34,140 nucleotides of DNA from Chloroflexota bacterium (GCA_030058085.1 JASGTU010000211.1:1-34140); one strand, 5' to 3'. Counted from the first letter of the stretch, positions 1 to 8,590 are shown. Numbers and translations: made by a program. Notes: generated by a model not told the origin, from the letters alone.

Positions 1-260
1 CGCAGGCTTTTGCGCGGATGCTGCCGGTCATTCTCAATATCGACCAGATCGTTTAGGATATAGACGCTGCTCGACAGCAGCGAAAAACATACCGCGATCA
101 GCGTCGTCCGCCAGAACAGATCCGGCTGGAGCAGCTTGCCGTCGAAGACGAGCGCCGCATAGATGATAACATTCTTGGTCCACTGCTGCGGTCGCATGGT
201 CTTCCACAGACCGCGCAAGTTGGTGCGAACATCGGTTGATGCCAGTGCAACAGACGACAT
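1..260 (-). CDS. UbiA-family decaprenyl-phosphate phosphoribosyltransferase-like protein, N-terminal part (runs off the window)
   Basis: The minus strand from an ATG at 260 is open to the window edge and encodes the first 86 residues of a UbiA-superfamily membrane prenyltransferase. The translation has a family-typical [10 protein letters not shown] segment near residue 20, a hydrophobic helix, and the Asp-rich motif [15 protein letters not shown] near residues 67-81, which binds the Mg2+-diphosphate of a polyprenyl donor. The RQHPRK continuation resembles decaprenyl-phosphate phosphoribosyltransferases, which transfer phosphoribose to a lipid phosphate for cell-envelope arabinose or ribose donors. 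That subfamily assignment is from memory and needs the missing C-terminal part. A sigma-70-like promoter lies at 373-401. The gene is divergent from tlyA. Confidence 0.8.
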   Translation of the reverse strand, partial: MSSVALASTDVRTNLRGLWKTMRPQQWTKNVIIYAALVFDGKLLQPDLFWRTTLIAVCFSLLSSSVYILNDLVDIENDRQHPRKSL

Positions 261-372
261 GACAGTCCGTTTCCGTCGGCCCGGCGACTGTATGATACCG
301 GCGTACTCCCACGAACCATGCGCCGGGCAAGATCGCGGCAAGGTTCCAGCCAAATGCAGGAACTTGCTCGCC

Positions 373-401
373 ATGTTACTGTAAGCCCATCGGCGCGTCA
401 A
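373..401 (-). promoter_or_regulatory. Sigma-70-type promoter for the UbiA-like gene
   Basis: On the minus strand the -35 hexamer TTGACG (396-401) is separated by 17 bases from the -10 hexamer TAACAT (373-378). It faces the UbiA-like start at 260 and would give a leader of about 105 nt. Spacing is ideal; the -10 is a moderate match. Confidence 0.5.
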
Positions 402-438
402 AATTGCGGCCGCGCCACAAGGTCGCCCGGCATAGACA

Positions 439-1287
439 ATGACCCCACACCCCGCCTCTAAACCGCAGAAACAGCGCCTTGACCTGCTCCTGGTCGAACG
501 AGGCTTGGCCGAGACGCGCGAACAGGCGCGCCGCCTGATCATGGCGGGTGATGTGCGCGTCGACGGGCAACCGTTCGACAAGCCCGGCAAAACCGTGCCC
601 GCCGCCGCCGACGTCCAGGTCCGTGCGCCGTTGCCCTACGTGAGCCGCGGCGGCGTCAAACTGGCAGCCGCACTCGACGCCTTTCGCCTCGATGTGAGCG
701 GCCTGGTCGCCGCCGACATCGGCGCCAGCACGGGCGGCTTCACTGACTGCCTCCTACAGCGCGGCGCCGCCCGCGTCTTCGCCGTCGACGTCGGCTACGG
801 CCAACTCGCCTGGAAGCTGCGCAACGACCCGCGCGTCGACGTCCTCGAGCGCACCAACATCCGCTACTTGGAGGAACTGCCCGGCGCCGTCCTGGCGGAC
901 CTGGCCGTAATCGACGCCAGCTTTATCAGCCTCGGCCTCGTCCTGCCGGCGACGCTGCGCCTGCTCACGCCCCAGGCCCAACTCATCGCTCTGATCAAGC
1001 CGCAGTTCGAGGCCGGCAAGGAACGCGTCGGCAAAGGCGGCGTTGTACGCGACGCGCGCACGCACCGCCAAGTCCTACACGACGTCTGCGCCCTGGCAGC
1101 CAGCCTCTCCCTCGGCGTCGCCGGCCTGATCGTCTCACCCCTGCTCGGCCCGGCGGGCAACGTCGAGTTCCTCATCTGGCTGCGCCGCGACCAGGCCGCG
1201 AACACAGACGTGGAAGCCGCCATCGACCAAGCCCTAGCCGCCGCGCAAGGCTTGCGCCGAGCCTCAACCGCGCCGGAATCCGAGTAG
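439..1287 (+). CDS. tlyA: TlyA family rRNA 2'-O-methyltransferase / haemolysin-like
   Basis: The 282-residue protein has an N-terminal S4 RNA-binding domain (about 12-70; [20 protein letters not shown]) followed by an FtsJ-type SAM-dependent methyltransferase domain. The SAM loop is [12 protein letters not shown] (93-104). The K-D-K-E tetrad expected of FtsJ-fold 2'-O-methyltransferases is visible as K74 (SRGGVK), D159 (VIDASF), K187 ([11 protein letters not shown]) and E243 (NVEFLIWL). TlyA proteins methylate 16S and/or 23S rRNA ribose positions and affect capreomycin sensitivity in mycobacteria. The length is slightly above the usual ~270 residues. The ATG at 439 has no convincing Shine-Dalgarno sequence. 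It is transcribed alone, divergent from the UbiA-like gene and convergent with the gene at 1410-2006. Confidence 0.93.
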   Translation: MTPHPASKPQKQRLDLLLVERGLAETREQARRLIMAGDVRVDGQPFDKPGKTVPAAADVQVRAPLPYVSRGGVKLAAALDAFRLDVSGLVAADIGASTGGFTDCLLQRGAARVFAVDVGYGQLAWKLRNDPRVDVLERTNIRYLEELPGAVLADLAVIDASFISLGLVLPATLRLLTPQAQLIALIKPQFEAGKERVGKGGVVRDARTHRQVLHDVCALAASLSLGVAGLIVSPLLGPAGNVEFLIWLRRDQAANTDVEAAIDQALAAAQGLRRASTAPESE

Positions 1288-1306
1288 AAGGTCATGCCTT
1301 GGCGCG

Positions 1307-1346
1307 AAAAACGCCTTACAGGAAGCCGGTCGTTTCCCGTAAGGCG
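1307..1346 (-). terminator. Rho-independent terminator after the 1410-2006 gene
   Basis: CGCCTTAC (1312-1319) pairs with GTAAGGCG (1339-1346), and GGAA/TTCC extends the stem inward across one mismatch. Read on the minus strand the stem is followed by TTTTT (1311-1307). It lies in the 122-bp gap between the convergent tlyA and the 1410-2006 gene and could also damp tlyA read-through. Confidence 0.8.
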
Positions 1347-1409
1347 CCAGGCGTGGTGTGTGATTTGTCCATTGTGGCGCGCGACGCGGGCGTTCTGCGC
1401 GGCCTACCC

Positions 1410-2006
1410 CTACCGCCAGCGGCGATGCTCCAGATCGATCTGCTGCCGCAGTTCGCGCCGCGCCTCCTCCAGGTTTTCCTTCACGCGGAAATAGGCCGCC
1501 TCCGACAACCCTAATTCGTCGGCGACTAGGATCTGCTCCAGCGCGTCGACGATGCGCAACACCTTGCCTTCCAGCAACTCAATCGTCGTCCCATACAGCC
1601 GTTCGGGCACGAAGAAGAGCAGGATCGTCGAGAACAGAATCGAATACAGGATCATGGCGCTGGCAGTCTGGCTCAAAGAACTGGCCAACGCCAAATACAA
1701 AGCGAACCCGCCGACAAGCCACAGCGTCATCATCTGCCAGCGCGCGATGGGCCGCGCCGGACGCAGCCCTGCCAACCGAGAAGCCAACAGATCATACGAA
1801 CGCACTTGGGGAAGCCATTCATTGAAGCGGCGGCACTGATCTAGGCTGACCCGATTCTGATCGTGGCGCGCCAGTTCCAGCGCTTCCTCGCGACAACGCG
1901 CCGCCAGATCGTAGAATTCTTTACGAGTCAGCGGCCGGGTCGATCGCGTGGGCGTCGGTCGACCGGCGGATAGGAAACGGCGAATTAAAGATGGTGGAAG
2001 TCGCAA
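1410..2006 (-). CDS. Membrane protein of unknown function with a C-terminal helical segment
   Basis: The 198-residue product is not recognised. It has a basic N-terminus, a soluble helical stretch (about 28-85), two transmembrane segments (about 90-112 and 116-138), and a charged amphipathic C-terminus (about 140-198) rich in Glu, Leu and Arg that looks coiled-coil forming. The reading frame carries a TTG start at 2006, preceded by a weak purine-rich tract; no in-frame ATG exists near the N-terminus, so the exact start is uncertain. It lies 95 bp downstream of the UbiA/MenA-like gene on the same strand and is followed by a clear terminator, so the two are probably co-transcribed. No function can be assigned. 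Confidence 0.65.
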   Translation of the reverse strand: MRLPPSLIRRFLSAGRPTPTRSTRPLTRKEFYDLAARCREEALELARHDQNRVSLDQCRRFNEWLPQVRSYDLLASRLAGLRPARPIARWQMMTLWLVGGFALYLALASSLSQTASAMILYSILFSTILLFFVPERLYGTTIELLEGKVLRIVDALEQILVADELGLSEAAYFRVKENLEEARRELRQQIDLEHRRWR

Positions 2007-2101
2007 GGGTCTTCTTCACGCAGGGAATTGGCCGAAAACCGCGCACAACGCTACGCACGCTCGGCGGACAACTCGGGGAGGCGCACAGCCCGCAGTGCGC
2101 A

Positions 2102-3130
2102 CTATACAAGCTTATCGACGATCAGCGCGGCGCAGAACAAAAAGCCTGTCAAGAGACCGGCATTCAACGCAGTGGCATAGAGGCGAACCCAGTCGTCCGG
2201 CGCGATTTGTTCGTGCTGAAGCGGCTCAAATACACTCAACGCCATCGGCAGCGAGGCCAAAGCCGCCAACGCTAGCAGCGGCAGTTTGGAAAGGCTGACG
2301 ACGAGCAGCGTCGCTACATAGACGCTGAGGGTCAGTAAAGCCCCCACATCGCGCGACCGCACGGGCCCCAGGTTGACGGGCAGGGTCGGCTTGCCGATCA
2401 GCCAATCGCGGCGCATATGGATCGCATCAAAGTCGAACTCGGCTAGTCCAATGATAAAGGCTACCGGTACAGCCGCCCACAGCGCCAGCCAACTTAACGC
2501 CTGCGCCTGACCGTAATAGCCGGTTAAGACGGGAAGAATTCCCAAGGCCAGCATCGCCCCGGCTTGCCCGATGCCCCATCCCCGGTAGCCGGACACGAAG
2601 GGCAGCAGCATGACCGCTGCCGAAACTAACAGGCTGAGCCCTGCAAAGAAAAGCATAGGCCAGCCGGCGAGGAACGTCAGCCAGGCTGTGGACGCCAGGT
2701 AGATCGCCGCCAAGAGCAGCCCCAAGTCGCGCAGCATCGTCGCCGGCACGCGGCCGCGACGGATGAGGCTGAATCCGGTGATGAACGGGTCTTGAACGGC
2801 CCTCGCTTCGGGCCGTTGATCGTAGGAATGGGCGCAATAATCGCCCAGCGTGCGAAACGCCCACACGCCCGCCAGGGCGCCGATCAGGCCGAACCCCAGC
2901 ACGAGCGGGTTGAAGACGCCCATTTCCCACCACGCCAGCAGGCTGCCGAACACAAAGGGAAGCAGCATCAGCGGCGTCATCTCCGCGCGCACCAACGCCG
3001 CAAAGATGCCGCGCCGGCCGCGCGGCATCTCCGACAGGGCGCGCGCAATCCGCCCGCTTCTCGCCAGCCGGATACGATTTCGCCCTGCTTGCGCCTGCCG
3101 CACACTCAGATTATGCTCGGTCAGATGCAC
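2102..3130 (-). CDS. UbiA-superfamily prenyltransferase, MenA-like with divergent Asp motifs
   Basis: The 342-residue protein is polytopic (about 8-9 hydrophobic segments) with the general MenA/UbiA layout. RAEMTPLMLLPFVFGSLLA (48-66) matches the helix-1 region of MenA-type enzymes, which attach a polyprenyl chain to an aromatic acceptor such as 1,4-dihydroxy-2-naphthoate. The first Asp-rich motif is GDYCAHSYD (96-104), keeping D97 and D104 but with Gly and Ala where the canonical NDxxDxxxD has Asn and Asp. The second region, DFDAIHMRRDWLIGKPTL (233-250), retains the typical DxxxGKxTL ending with a His in place of one Asp. The start is GTG at 3130 behind an AG-rich tract, with a strong promoter upstream. 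The acceptor substrate cannot be told from sequence. Confidence 0.75.
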   Translation of the reverse strand: MHLTEHNLSVRQAQAGRNRIRLARSGRIARALSEMPRGRRGIFAALVRAEMTPLMLLPFVFGSLLAWWEMGVFNPLVLGFGLIGALAGVWAFRTLGDYCAHSYDQRPEARAVQDPFITGFSLIRRGRVPATMLRDLGLLLAAIYLASTAWLTFLAGWPMLFFAGLSLLVSAAVMLLPFVSGYRGWGIGQAGAMLALGILPVLTGYYGQAQALSWLALWAAVPVAFIIGLAEFDFDAIHMRRDWLIGKPTLPVNLGPVRSRDVGALLTLSVYVATLLVVSLSKLPLLALAALASLPMALSVFEPLQHEQIAPDDWVRLYATALNAGLLTGFLFCAALIVDKLV

Positions 3131-3232
3131 CGCCCTTGTCCTAGTCCTGCATAAAGTGTCTGCGAATGTAGCCGCCCGCCGATCGGCATAAACAAAGCGC
3201 TCGCCCAGGCGATACGCTCCAATCTAGGCGGC

Positions 3233-3261
3233 ATTCTACCATCACACTGTACACACGTCAA
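3233..3261 (-). promoter_or_regulatory. Sigma-70-type promoter for the MenA-like gene
   Basis: On the minus strand TTGACG (3256-3261) and TAGAAT (3233-3238) are 17 bases apart, each one base from consensus. It lies 100 bp upstream of the GTG at 3130, in the 165-bp gap after the glycosyltransferase gene, so the MenA-like gene and the gene at 1410-2006 form their own transcription unit. Confidence 0.75.
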
Positions 3262-3295
3262 CATAAGTACAGATTTTCGAGGTCCGCGCTTCGCC

Positions 3296-4972
3296 CTATT
3301 CGGGCGGCATAGCCCGCCACACCTCGAAGAGCGGCTCCCCATCCCGCTGTGTGAACTGCTCGATGCGCCTTAGCGACAGCCCGTGCGCCTCGGCCTCTGC
3401 CATGAACGCCTCGCGCCGCCCGGCGAAAACCGTCCGTCCCGGCGCATGCAACAGGTACACATTGTCGGGATTGGGCAGGAACTGCCCCAGCCGCGTGGCG
3501 TAGTCCGCATCAGGCTGTTCCGGCGAGGCGTAGCCGAACAGCTCAATCGGCGTAACCGCGCCCTGGCTCAGAAAGCGCACCGGCGCATCGATGCCCCAAT
3601 CCAGCGCCAACGGCGCGCCCATGCCGTTATGGCGCAGGAAATAGGCGAGGTGGTACGAAGCATCCGAGTGGTCGCTCAAGCCGCCGCTGCGGGACAACGC
3701 CCCGTGATAACGCAGCGTGGCGCTCAGATCCAGCGCGAGCCACAAAGCCACGGCCAACACGACCGCGCCGCGCCATGCACGCCCGTTCTTCAGGCTAGGC
3801 CGCGCCGCCTGCCACATTACGTCTAGCGCAACGGCAACCGCCGCAATCGCCAACGGCTGCAATAGGGCGTAATGCGTCACGAACATGTCACTGATCGTGA
3901 AGACGCTGAGCAGCACGCCCACGGCGAGCAGTCCTGCCGGCGGCAAAGTGCGTCGCGGGGCCAAGAGGATGCCGGCCGCCAGCGCAGCCAGCGCCAGCCA
4001 CGGCGCGATGGCGTTGGCATAGCTGCCGCCCAAATACCAGAACTGGTCCCCACGCAAAACCTGGACCAACTGCGACAGCCGTACGCCCAAGTTGTCAACG
4101 ATGGCCAGGTTGTTCACGCCGTAATAGCTGCGCCCGGCGTTCTGCAACACGCTCGACAACGTGCCGCCGCTCTGGACATTGAACAGCGCCAGCGGCAACA
4201 ACGGCAGAACAAACGCCAACGCAGCGGCAACCACGGTCCCTGCCGAAAGTGGCGGCGCCGCGGGGTCGCCCTTCATGCGCCGCGCCGCCCACCAGCCCGC
4301 CGCCAGCAGCGCAAACGGGGCGATGACCCACACAGCCAGCAGCTTGGCGTATAGGGCCAGCCCCGCGGCAAACGCCGCCAACATGAGCGCGTCGCGTCGC
4401 CCTGTGCGCAGCCAGCGCAGCCCCTGCCATATCATCAGGGAGCAGAGCGGCTGCATCAGATTCGTCACGAAGATGCCCTGGCGGCTCCAAAACACGTAGC
4501 TAGGCGACGCGGCCAGCAGCGTCACTGCCGCCAACCCGCCCAGCGAAATTTGCGTCGCCAACCGGCGTCCCTCGGACGTCCGCTCGGAACGGCCCCGCGC
4601 CACCCACTCCGACACAGCGCGTTCCACCAGAAACAGGCCGGCTAGTCCGGTCAAAACGGGCAGTATGCGCAAGTTCGGCACGCCCACGCCGCTCAGAGCT
4701 AGGAACGGCAGCGCCAGGTACACGTTCAGCGCGCCGATATAGTCCTGCACCATGAGCGGCAGGCGCAGGCCGGCTACGTCCAGCGTCGCCCCGCGAAACG
4801 CGGTCACAGGCATGCCGTTCAGCAATTCCAGCGCGTTGATGCCCGCCTCTTTGGCTTCGTCGTAGTGCAGGCCGGGCAGCCCGAGCTGGTAGGCTGCCAG
4901 CGCCACATAGAGCGCACCTGCAGCGATCAGCCAACCCAGGCGCCAGCCGCGACCAAATCGCCCGTCGCTCAT
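3296..4972 (-). CDS. GT-C fold membrane glycosyltransferase (family 39 / ArnT-like)
   Basis: The 558-residue protein has an N-terminal helix (about 12-28) and then a first extracytoplasmic loop with HYDEAKEAG (36-44). The Asp-Glu pair (D38, E39) is the usual catalytic/metal motif of GT-C enzymes such as dolichyl-phosphate-mannose mannosyltransferases and ArnT. About ten further hydrophobic segments follow, then a soluble C-terminal domain of about 120 residues. Such enzymes transfer a sugar from a polyprenyl-phosphate donor to a protein or lipid outside the membrane; donor and acceptor are unknown here. The ATG at 4972 directly follows an alternative TTG at 4975; a GGAG is 9 nt upstream of the ATG. 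It is last in the run that begins with the M50 protease. Confidence 0.82.
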   Translation of the reverse strand: MSDGRFGRGWRLGWLIAAGALYVALAAYQLGLPGLHYDEAKEAGINALELLNGMPVTAFRGATLDVAGLRLPLMVQDYIGALNVYLALPFLALSGVGVPNLRILPVLTGLAGLFLVERAVSEWVARGRSERTSEGRRLATQISLGGLAAVTLLAASPSYVFWSRQGIFVTNLMQPLCSLMIWQGLRWLRTGRRDALMLAAFAAGLALYAKLLAVWVIAPFALLAAGWWAARRMKGDPAAPPLSAGTVVAAALAFVLPLLPLALFNVQSGGTLSSVLQNAGRSYYGVNNLAIVDNLGVRLSQLVQVLRGDQFWYLGGSYANAIAPWLALAALAAGILLAPRRTLPPAGLLAVGVLLSVFTISDMFVTHYALLQPLAIAAVAVALDVMWQAARPSLKNGRAWRGAVVLAVALWLALDLSATLRYHGALSRSGGLSDHSDASYHLAYFLRHNGMGAPLALDWGIDAPVRFLSQGAVTPIELFGYASPEQPDADYATRLGQFLPNPDNVYLLHAPGRTVFAGRREAFMAEAEAHGLSLRRIEQFTQRDGEPLFEVWRAMPPE

Positions 4973-5056
4973 CAAGCCTGTCTCCGCCGGCGATGGGACA
5001 TGATGCGTTTCCGCCTTGCCATTCGTTCGGTTGTTCCGTGGGAAGGCTTGCCGGCG

Positions 5057-6352
5057 CTATTCGGCAAGCATGTACACTTCGCTGACCATGCTCTGGTAGT
5101 TCCAGCCGCTGGCGTAGATGCGCACGCTGTTGATGCGCGCCGGCCGCGTGTCGGCCAGTAGTTCCATCAAATTGGGCGACTGATATGTATACCAGATATA
5201 GGGCGGGATCTTCTCGCCGTTGATGATCCGCCAGTTCTCGTTCTCCGGGTCTCGATAGTAGAAGCCGTGTCCCCAGGTCAGCACCTTGCCGTAGATGTCG
5301 GTATAGGTGATCTCCACGCGCAGAGGAAACTCGGAACTCAGATAGCCCGCTCCCGACAAACTCTGGTAGAGCAGCTTGACATCCAACTGAATGGAGAGCG
5401 CATCGAAGACGTTGACGTCCTTCTCCACCGACTGGGTAATGCCCACTTCGGTGGGGACGTTTTCTTCGCCCTGGCGGCTGAAGTGGGCCACGCGCCGGCC
5501 TTCGCGCTCGATGATGCGCACGTTGCCGGGCGCCACGTTTTCGGCGATCACATAGCTCTGCCAGGTGTTCAGCATGGGCTCGCTGAAGTCGCCGTTCTGC
5601 AGCAAGTTCTGCTCGGCGGCGACCGCATCGTGCGCGAAATCTTCGCTCGTCATCCATGCCCGCAGCCCCGTGCGCACGGCAATATAGCCGCTGTTGGCGT
5701 GCGTCAGAAGCGCTTCGCCAGAGCGCACGGTGACGTCAGTCCGCTCGTCATTGACCGAGACCTGATAGCTGCCCGCCGCCAGCGTAATCACGCCATGCGG
5801 CGTCTCCAGCTCGACATCCAGCGCTCGCCTGTCGCCGCTATTGGTGAAGATGCGCGCCTGACCGCTTTCCAAACGCAGCCGCACCTGATACGGCTCCGGG
5901 CTGCGGTCGAACAAGGGGCGGCGCAGGCGCAGTACATCCAGCACGCTGCCGGGGTAGAGCTGCACGCTGCCCAGCACCTCAGCCGCGCCGAGAGCGGCCC
6001 TTTCCTCGCCGACTAGGCCCAACGTCCCCTGGGTAGAATCGTCCTCGGCGACAACGCGGGCGCCTTCTTTCACATCATCGCGCGGCTCGGTCACGGCGAC
6101 CGGCTCGCCGCCGCCGGGCGGATAGAACAACAGCGTGCCCAAAGTCGGTTCCAACCGCGCCGGCTGGCTCACCGTGGCATAACGCATATAAGAACTGATG
6201 CCCAACGGGATTGAAATGGCGAGGACAAGAAATACCGCAAAGCTGGCGAGCAGAATGAGCCACGCCACGCGCTGCGGGTTCTCTCGCCACCTGCTTACGG
6301 GCTGCCCAGGCCAAGCCGTGGCATCCGCTGTACCCGAGAGATCAGATCTCAA
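5057..6352 (-). CDS. Single-pass membrane protein with FecR-like domain
   Basis: The 431-residue protein has a cytoplasmic N-terminus of about 28 residues, one transmembrane helix (about 29-53), and a large extracytoplasmic part. Residues about 155-235 resemble a FecR domain: VELETPHGVITLAAGSYQV followed by a TDVTVRSGEALL strand pattern. The C-terminal region (about 250-431) starts with LLQNGDFSEP, which resembles carbohydrate-binding or jelly-roll modules that begin with an N-G-x-F motif. Classical FecR proteins are anti-sigma regulators, but no sigma-factor gene is adjacent, so a structural or glycan-binding role is as likely. The TTG start at 6352 overlaps the TGA of the TPR gene, with GGAGG six bases upstream, indicating coupled translation. 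Confidence 0.72.
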   Translation of the reverse strand: MRSDLSGTADATAWPGQPVSRWRENPQRVAWLILLASFAVFLVLAISIPLGISSYMRYATVSQPARLEPTLGTLLFYPPGGGEPVAVTEPRDDVKEGARVVAEDDSTQGTLGLVGEERAALGAAEVLGSVQLYPGSVLDVLRLRRPLFDRSPEPYQVRLRLESGQARIFTNSGDRRALDVELETPHGVITLAAGSYQVSVNDERTDVTVRSGEALLTHANSGYIAVRTGLRAWMTSEDFAHDAVAAEQNLLQNGDFSEPMLNTWQSYVIAENVAPGNVRIIEREGRRVAHFSRQGEENVPTEVGITQSVEKDVNVFDALSIQLDVKLLYQSLSGAGYLSSEFPLRVEITYTDIYGKVLTWGHGFYYRDPENENWRIINGEKIPPYIWYTYQSPNLMELLADTRPARINSVRIYASGWNYQSMVSEVYMLAE

Positions 6353-6927
6353 CTCTCGCCTCCCGCCTCCGGCGATCCGCTATCGTTCTCGGAGGCTGCA
6401 TCCCCGTCGCGGCGCTGTTGCTGCTCTTGCGCCAGCAATATGGCCAACCGATCCAGCCAGTAGCGTGCATCCTTGTCGGCCGCGTTGACCTCTAGGGCGC
6501 GCTGGAACATGGCGCACGCCCGGTTCAACTCACCCCGCTCCTTGTAGATCAGCCCCAAATGGTAGTGCACATTGGGCGCCTCCGGGTCAGCGCGCAGCGC
6601 CCGGTAATAGGCCTCCAGCGCCCGCTCTTGCTGCCTCGGCCCCGCAGTCTCCAAGCGCCCAAGCTGCGCCGCCCCCATATTCGCCCACAGCATGGCGTTG
6701 TCGGGGTTCGCCTTTGTCGCTGCGGTCAACACCTGGATCGCCCGGCTCCACTTGCGCTGCAAGATATACGCCCCGCTTAGGTTGATGGCGACATCGGGGT
6801 CATCCGGCGCCTGCGTATAGAGCGGCTGGAGTTTCTCCGCCGCCTCCCCCGGCCGATTCTGGCTCAACAGCCGCGCGCTTTCGTTCAACGCCTGGCGATA
6901 TTCAAATGAACGCTCAAACTCTGACAT
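6349..6927 (-). CDS. TPR-repeat protein
   Basis: The 192-residue soluble protein contains about four tetratricopeptide repeats. Typical signatures include ALNESARLLSQNRPGEAAEKL, VAINLSGAYILQRKWSRAIQVL, a third repeat with ALEAYYRALRADPEAP, and VHYHLGLIYKERGELNRACAMF. No signal peptide or membrane helix is visible, so it is probably cytoplasmic. The tail is Glu/Ser/Gly-rich and likely disordered. TPRs mediate protein-protein contacts; its tight coupling with the FecR-domain gene (3-4 base overlap) suggests the two products work together, perhaps at the inner face of the membrane. The ATG at 6927 is the first start in frame. Confidence 0.82.
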   Translation of the reverse strand: MSEFERSFEYRQALNESARLLSQNRPGEAAEKLQPLYTQAPDDPDVAINLSGAYILQRKWSRAIQVLTAATKANPDNAMLWANMGAAQLGRLETAGPRQQERALEAYYRALRADPEAPNVHYHLGLIYKERGELNRACAMFQRALEVNAADKDARYWLDRLAILLAQEQQQRRDGDAASENDSGSPEAGGES

Positions 6928-6974
6928 GCCTTCTCTGTACTATCCTCTCCACATCCGCCCACGCGAACCGCCCG

Positions 6975-7343
6975 TTATTCCACCGGAGCAGGGTCGAGTT
7001 CGTCTTCTTCGTCTTCCTCCGCCAACCCCACGTTGTGGAAAACCTCATAGTATTCCAGCGTCGGGGCAAAGAACTCGACGACGTATTCGTTGGGCACGCC
7101 CATCGGCTGGGCCACCTCGTCCAGCAGCGCGTAGATGAACTCCTTACGCCGCTCGACGCCTAGCGCCCGCGTGCTGTCGTCCCACATCAGCAGCGTGCCG
7201 TACACGCCTTCCGCCGTGTAGTGGAGGTCCAGCTTGCCGATGGTGATCGGCATCTCGTCGTCTTCGTCGATCTGGTCCAGGTCGAACAGGGCGTACTGCT
7301 CGGAATTGGGTGTACGCACCAGTCGCTTCAGCTTCAGGTTCAC
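6975..7343 (-). CDS. Small acidic protein of unknown function
   Basis: The 122-residue product is not recognised. It is strongly acidic, with a predicted mixed alpha/beta core: FDLDQIDEDDEMPITIGKLD, then a strand-rich stretch GVYGTLLMWDD and helical FIYALLDEVAQPMG. The C-terminus is an Asp/Glu-rich tail (AEEDEEDELDP). There is no signal peptide or membrane helix. The GTG start at 7343 follows the tract GTAAG; upstream GTG/ATG alternatives are not obvious. It lies between the HEAT-repeat gene (55 bp) and the TPR gene (47 bp) on the same strand, so it probably belongs to that operon. Confidence 0.7.
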   Translation of the reverse strand: MNLKLKRLVRTPNSEQYALFDLDQIDEDDEMPITIGKLDLHYTAEGVYGTLLMWDDSTRALGVERRKEFIYALLDEVAQPMGVPNEYVVEFFAPTLEYYEVFHNVGLAEEDEEDELDPAPVE

Positions 7344-7398
7344 CTTACGTCGCCGCTTCCAGCCGGGCTCTCTCTTGGCGGTAAATTTTCAGTCCGCA

Positions 7399-8550
7399 TC
7401 ATCCGTAGGACCCCAAGTCGAGATCATCCCGGTCGTACCAGGCATCCCACGGCTCTGCATCGTCGTCTTCCTCGTCATCTTCCGGCTCATCGTACAGAGG
7501 AATGCCGTCCGCATCATCGTAGAAGAGCATCTCCTCGAGCGCGTCTTCCGCTGCGACGGATTCGGCCTCCAGTTCGCTTGCAGCCACCGCTTGCAAGGCC
7601 TCGCGCGCAACGCGTCCCCCGATCCTGCCCAGGGCAAAGATGGCGGCAAGACGCACCGCTTCTTCTTCGTCGTCGAGCAGGCTCAACAGGTCGTCGGTCG
7701 CAGCGCGCACCTCCAGTTCACCGCAGGCAATTGCCGCGCCCGCCCGCATCGAGGATGACGGGTTCTGCAACTCGGCGCGCACCAACCCTCGCCAGCGAAC
7801 GTCGGCGCTCCGCCCCATGGCATAGAGCGAGCTGATGCGCATTTCCTCATAGGGCGAATAGTAGGCGTCTTCGATCAACTGGCGCACGCCGATCTCGCCC
7901 GAATAGGCGATGCTCTCCAGCGCGCGGCATTGCACCTCCAGCGGCTCTGTCTCGTCGTTGAGGACGCCGAGCAACGCTTCCTCAACCCGCATCGCCAGCG
8001 CCGCGTCCAGTTCATCCAGTTCGCCCGCCAGCACATACGCGCCGAGCGCACTCGCCGCAGCAGCGCGCACAGCCACCTCCGGATCGTTGCCCAATATGTG
8101 TACGAATGAGCCGATCAGATCGCCCGCCTCATCGTCCCACAGGCCTTCAATAGCCGTCTGACGCACGCCGGCATCGCTGTCTTCCAACGCAAGGCGCAAC
8201 AAACGACCCAACTGCAGGAAGAAATCTACCTGCGCCTGCTCCACCAACTGCTCGATGACGGCGCGTCGTCGTTCTGCCGCGATCAAGTCCCACTGTGTAC
8301 GCAGCGACTCGGCGTCGCGCAGCGACAGGTCCGACAGCGCATACAGGCTTTCCAGCGGCGGCGTATGGGCGTCATGCAACAACCGGGCGATCAACTGATC
8401 GACGCTTACATCAGGCCGGATGCGCAGGTCTTCGCCGTCGTCCTCCCGCAGTCCCTGCCAGGGAAACTCGTCCCCATGGTTGGGGTCGCTAGGTCCGCGA
8501 TGCGCATTGTTTGAATTGAAAAAGAAGTCTTGGTCCTGCATCATATCCAT
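7399..8550 (-). CDS. HEAT-repeat protein
   Basis: The 383-residue soluble protein is built mostly of HEAT/PBS-type helical repeats between about residues 105 and 330. Examples are LALEDSDAGVRQTAIEGL, LGNDPEVAVRAAAASALG, AELQNPSSSMRAGAAIACGE and LLDDEEEAVRLAAIFALGRIG. Such alpha-solenoids serve as binding scaffolds. The N-terminus (1-45) is polar and probably disordered; the C-terminus (about 345-383) is very acidic and rich in Tyr and Trp. No catalytic motif is seen. The ATG at 8550 is the likely start. It sits 40 bp downstream of the LysM protein gene and 55 bp upstream of the acidic small protein, all on one strand. Confidence 0.85.
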   Translation of the reverse strand: MDMMQDQDFFFNSNNAHRGPSDPNHGDEFPWQGLREDDGEDLRIRPDVSVDQLIARLLHDAHTPPLESLYALSDLSLRDAESLRTQWDLIAAERRRAVIEQLVEQAQVDFFLQLGRLLRLALEDSDAGVRQTAIEGLWDDEAGDLIGSFVHILGNDPEVAVRAAAASALGAYVLAGELDELDAALAMRVEEALLGVLNDETEPLEVQCRALESIAYSGEIGVRQLIEDAYYSPYEEMRISSLYAMGRSADVRWRGLVRAELQNPSSSMRAGAAIACGELEVRAATDDLLSLLDDEEEAVRLAAIFALGRIGGRVAREALQAVAASELEAESVAAEDALEEMLFYDDADGIPLYDEPEDDEEDDDAEPWDAWYDRDDLDLGSYG

Positions 8551-8590
8551 TTCACGGGCGACTTGCCCCTCAACGTTACCACAATCTGCG

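Noticed and set aside
34-330. 98-residue minus-strand frame at the left edge
   Set aside because: Wrong frame; the frame starting at 260 encodes a clear UbiA Asp-rich motif.
4500-5657. 385-residue minus-strand frame
   Set aside because: Out-of-frame overlap of the FecR-like and glycosyltransferase genes, Arg/Gly/Ala-rich, no domain.
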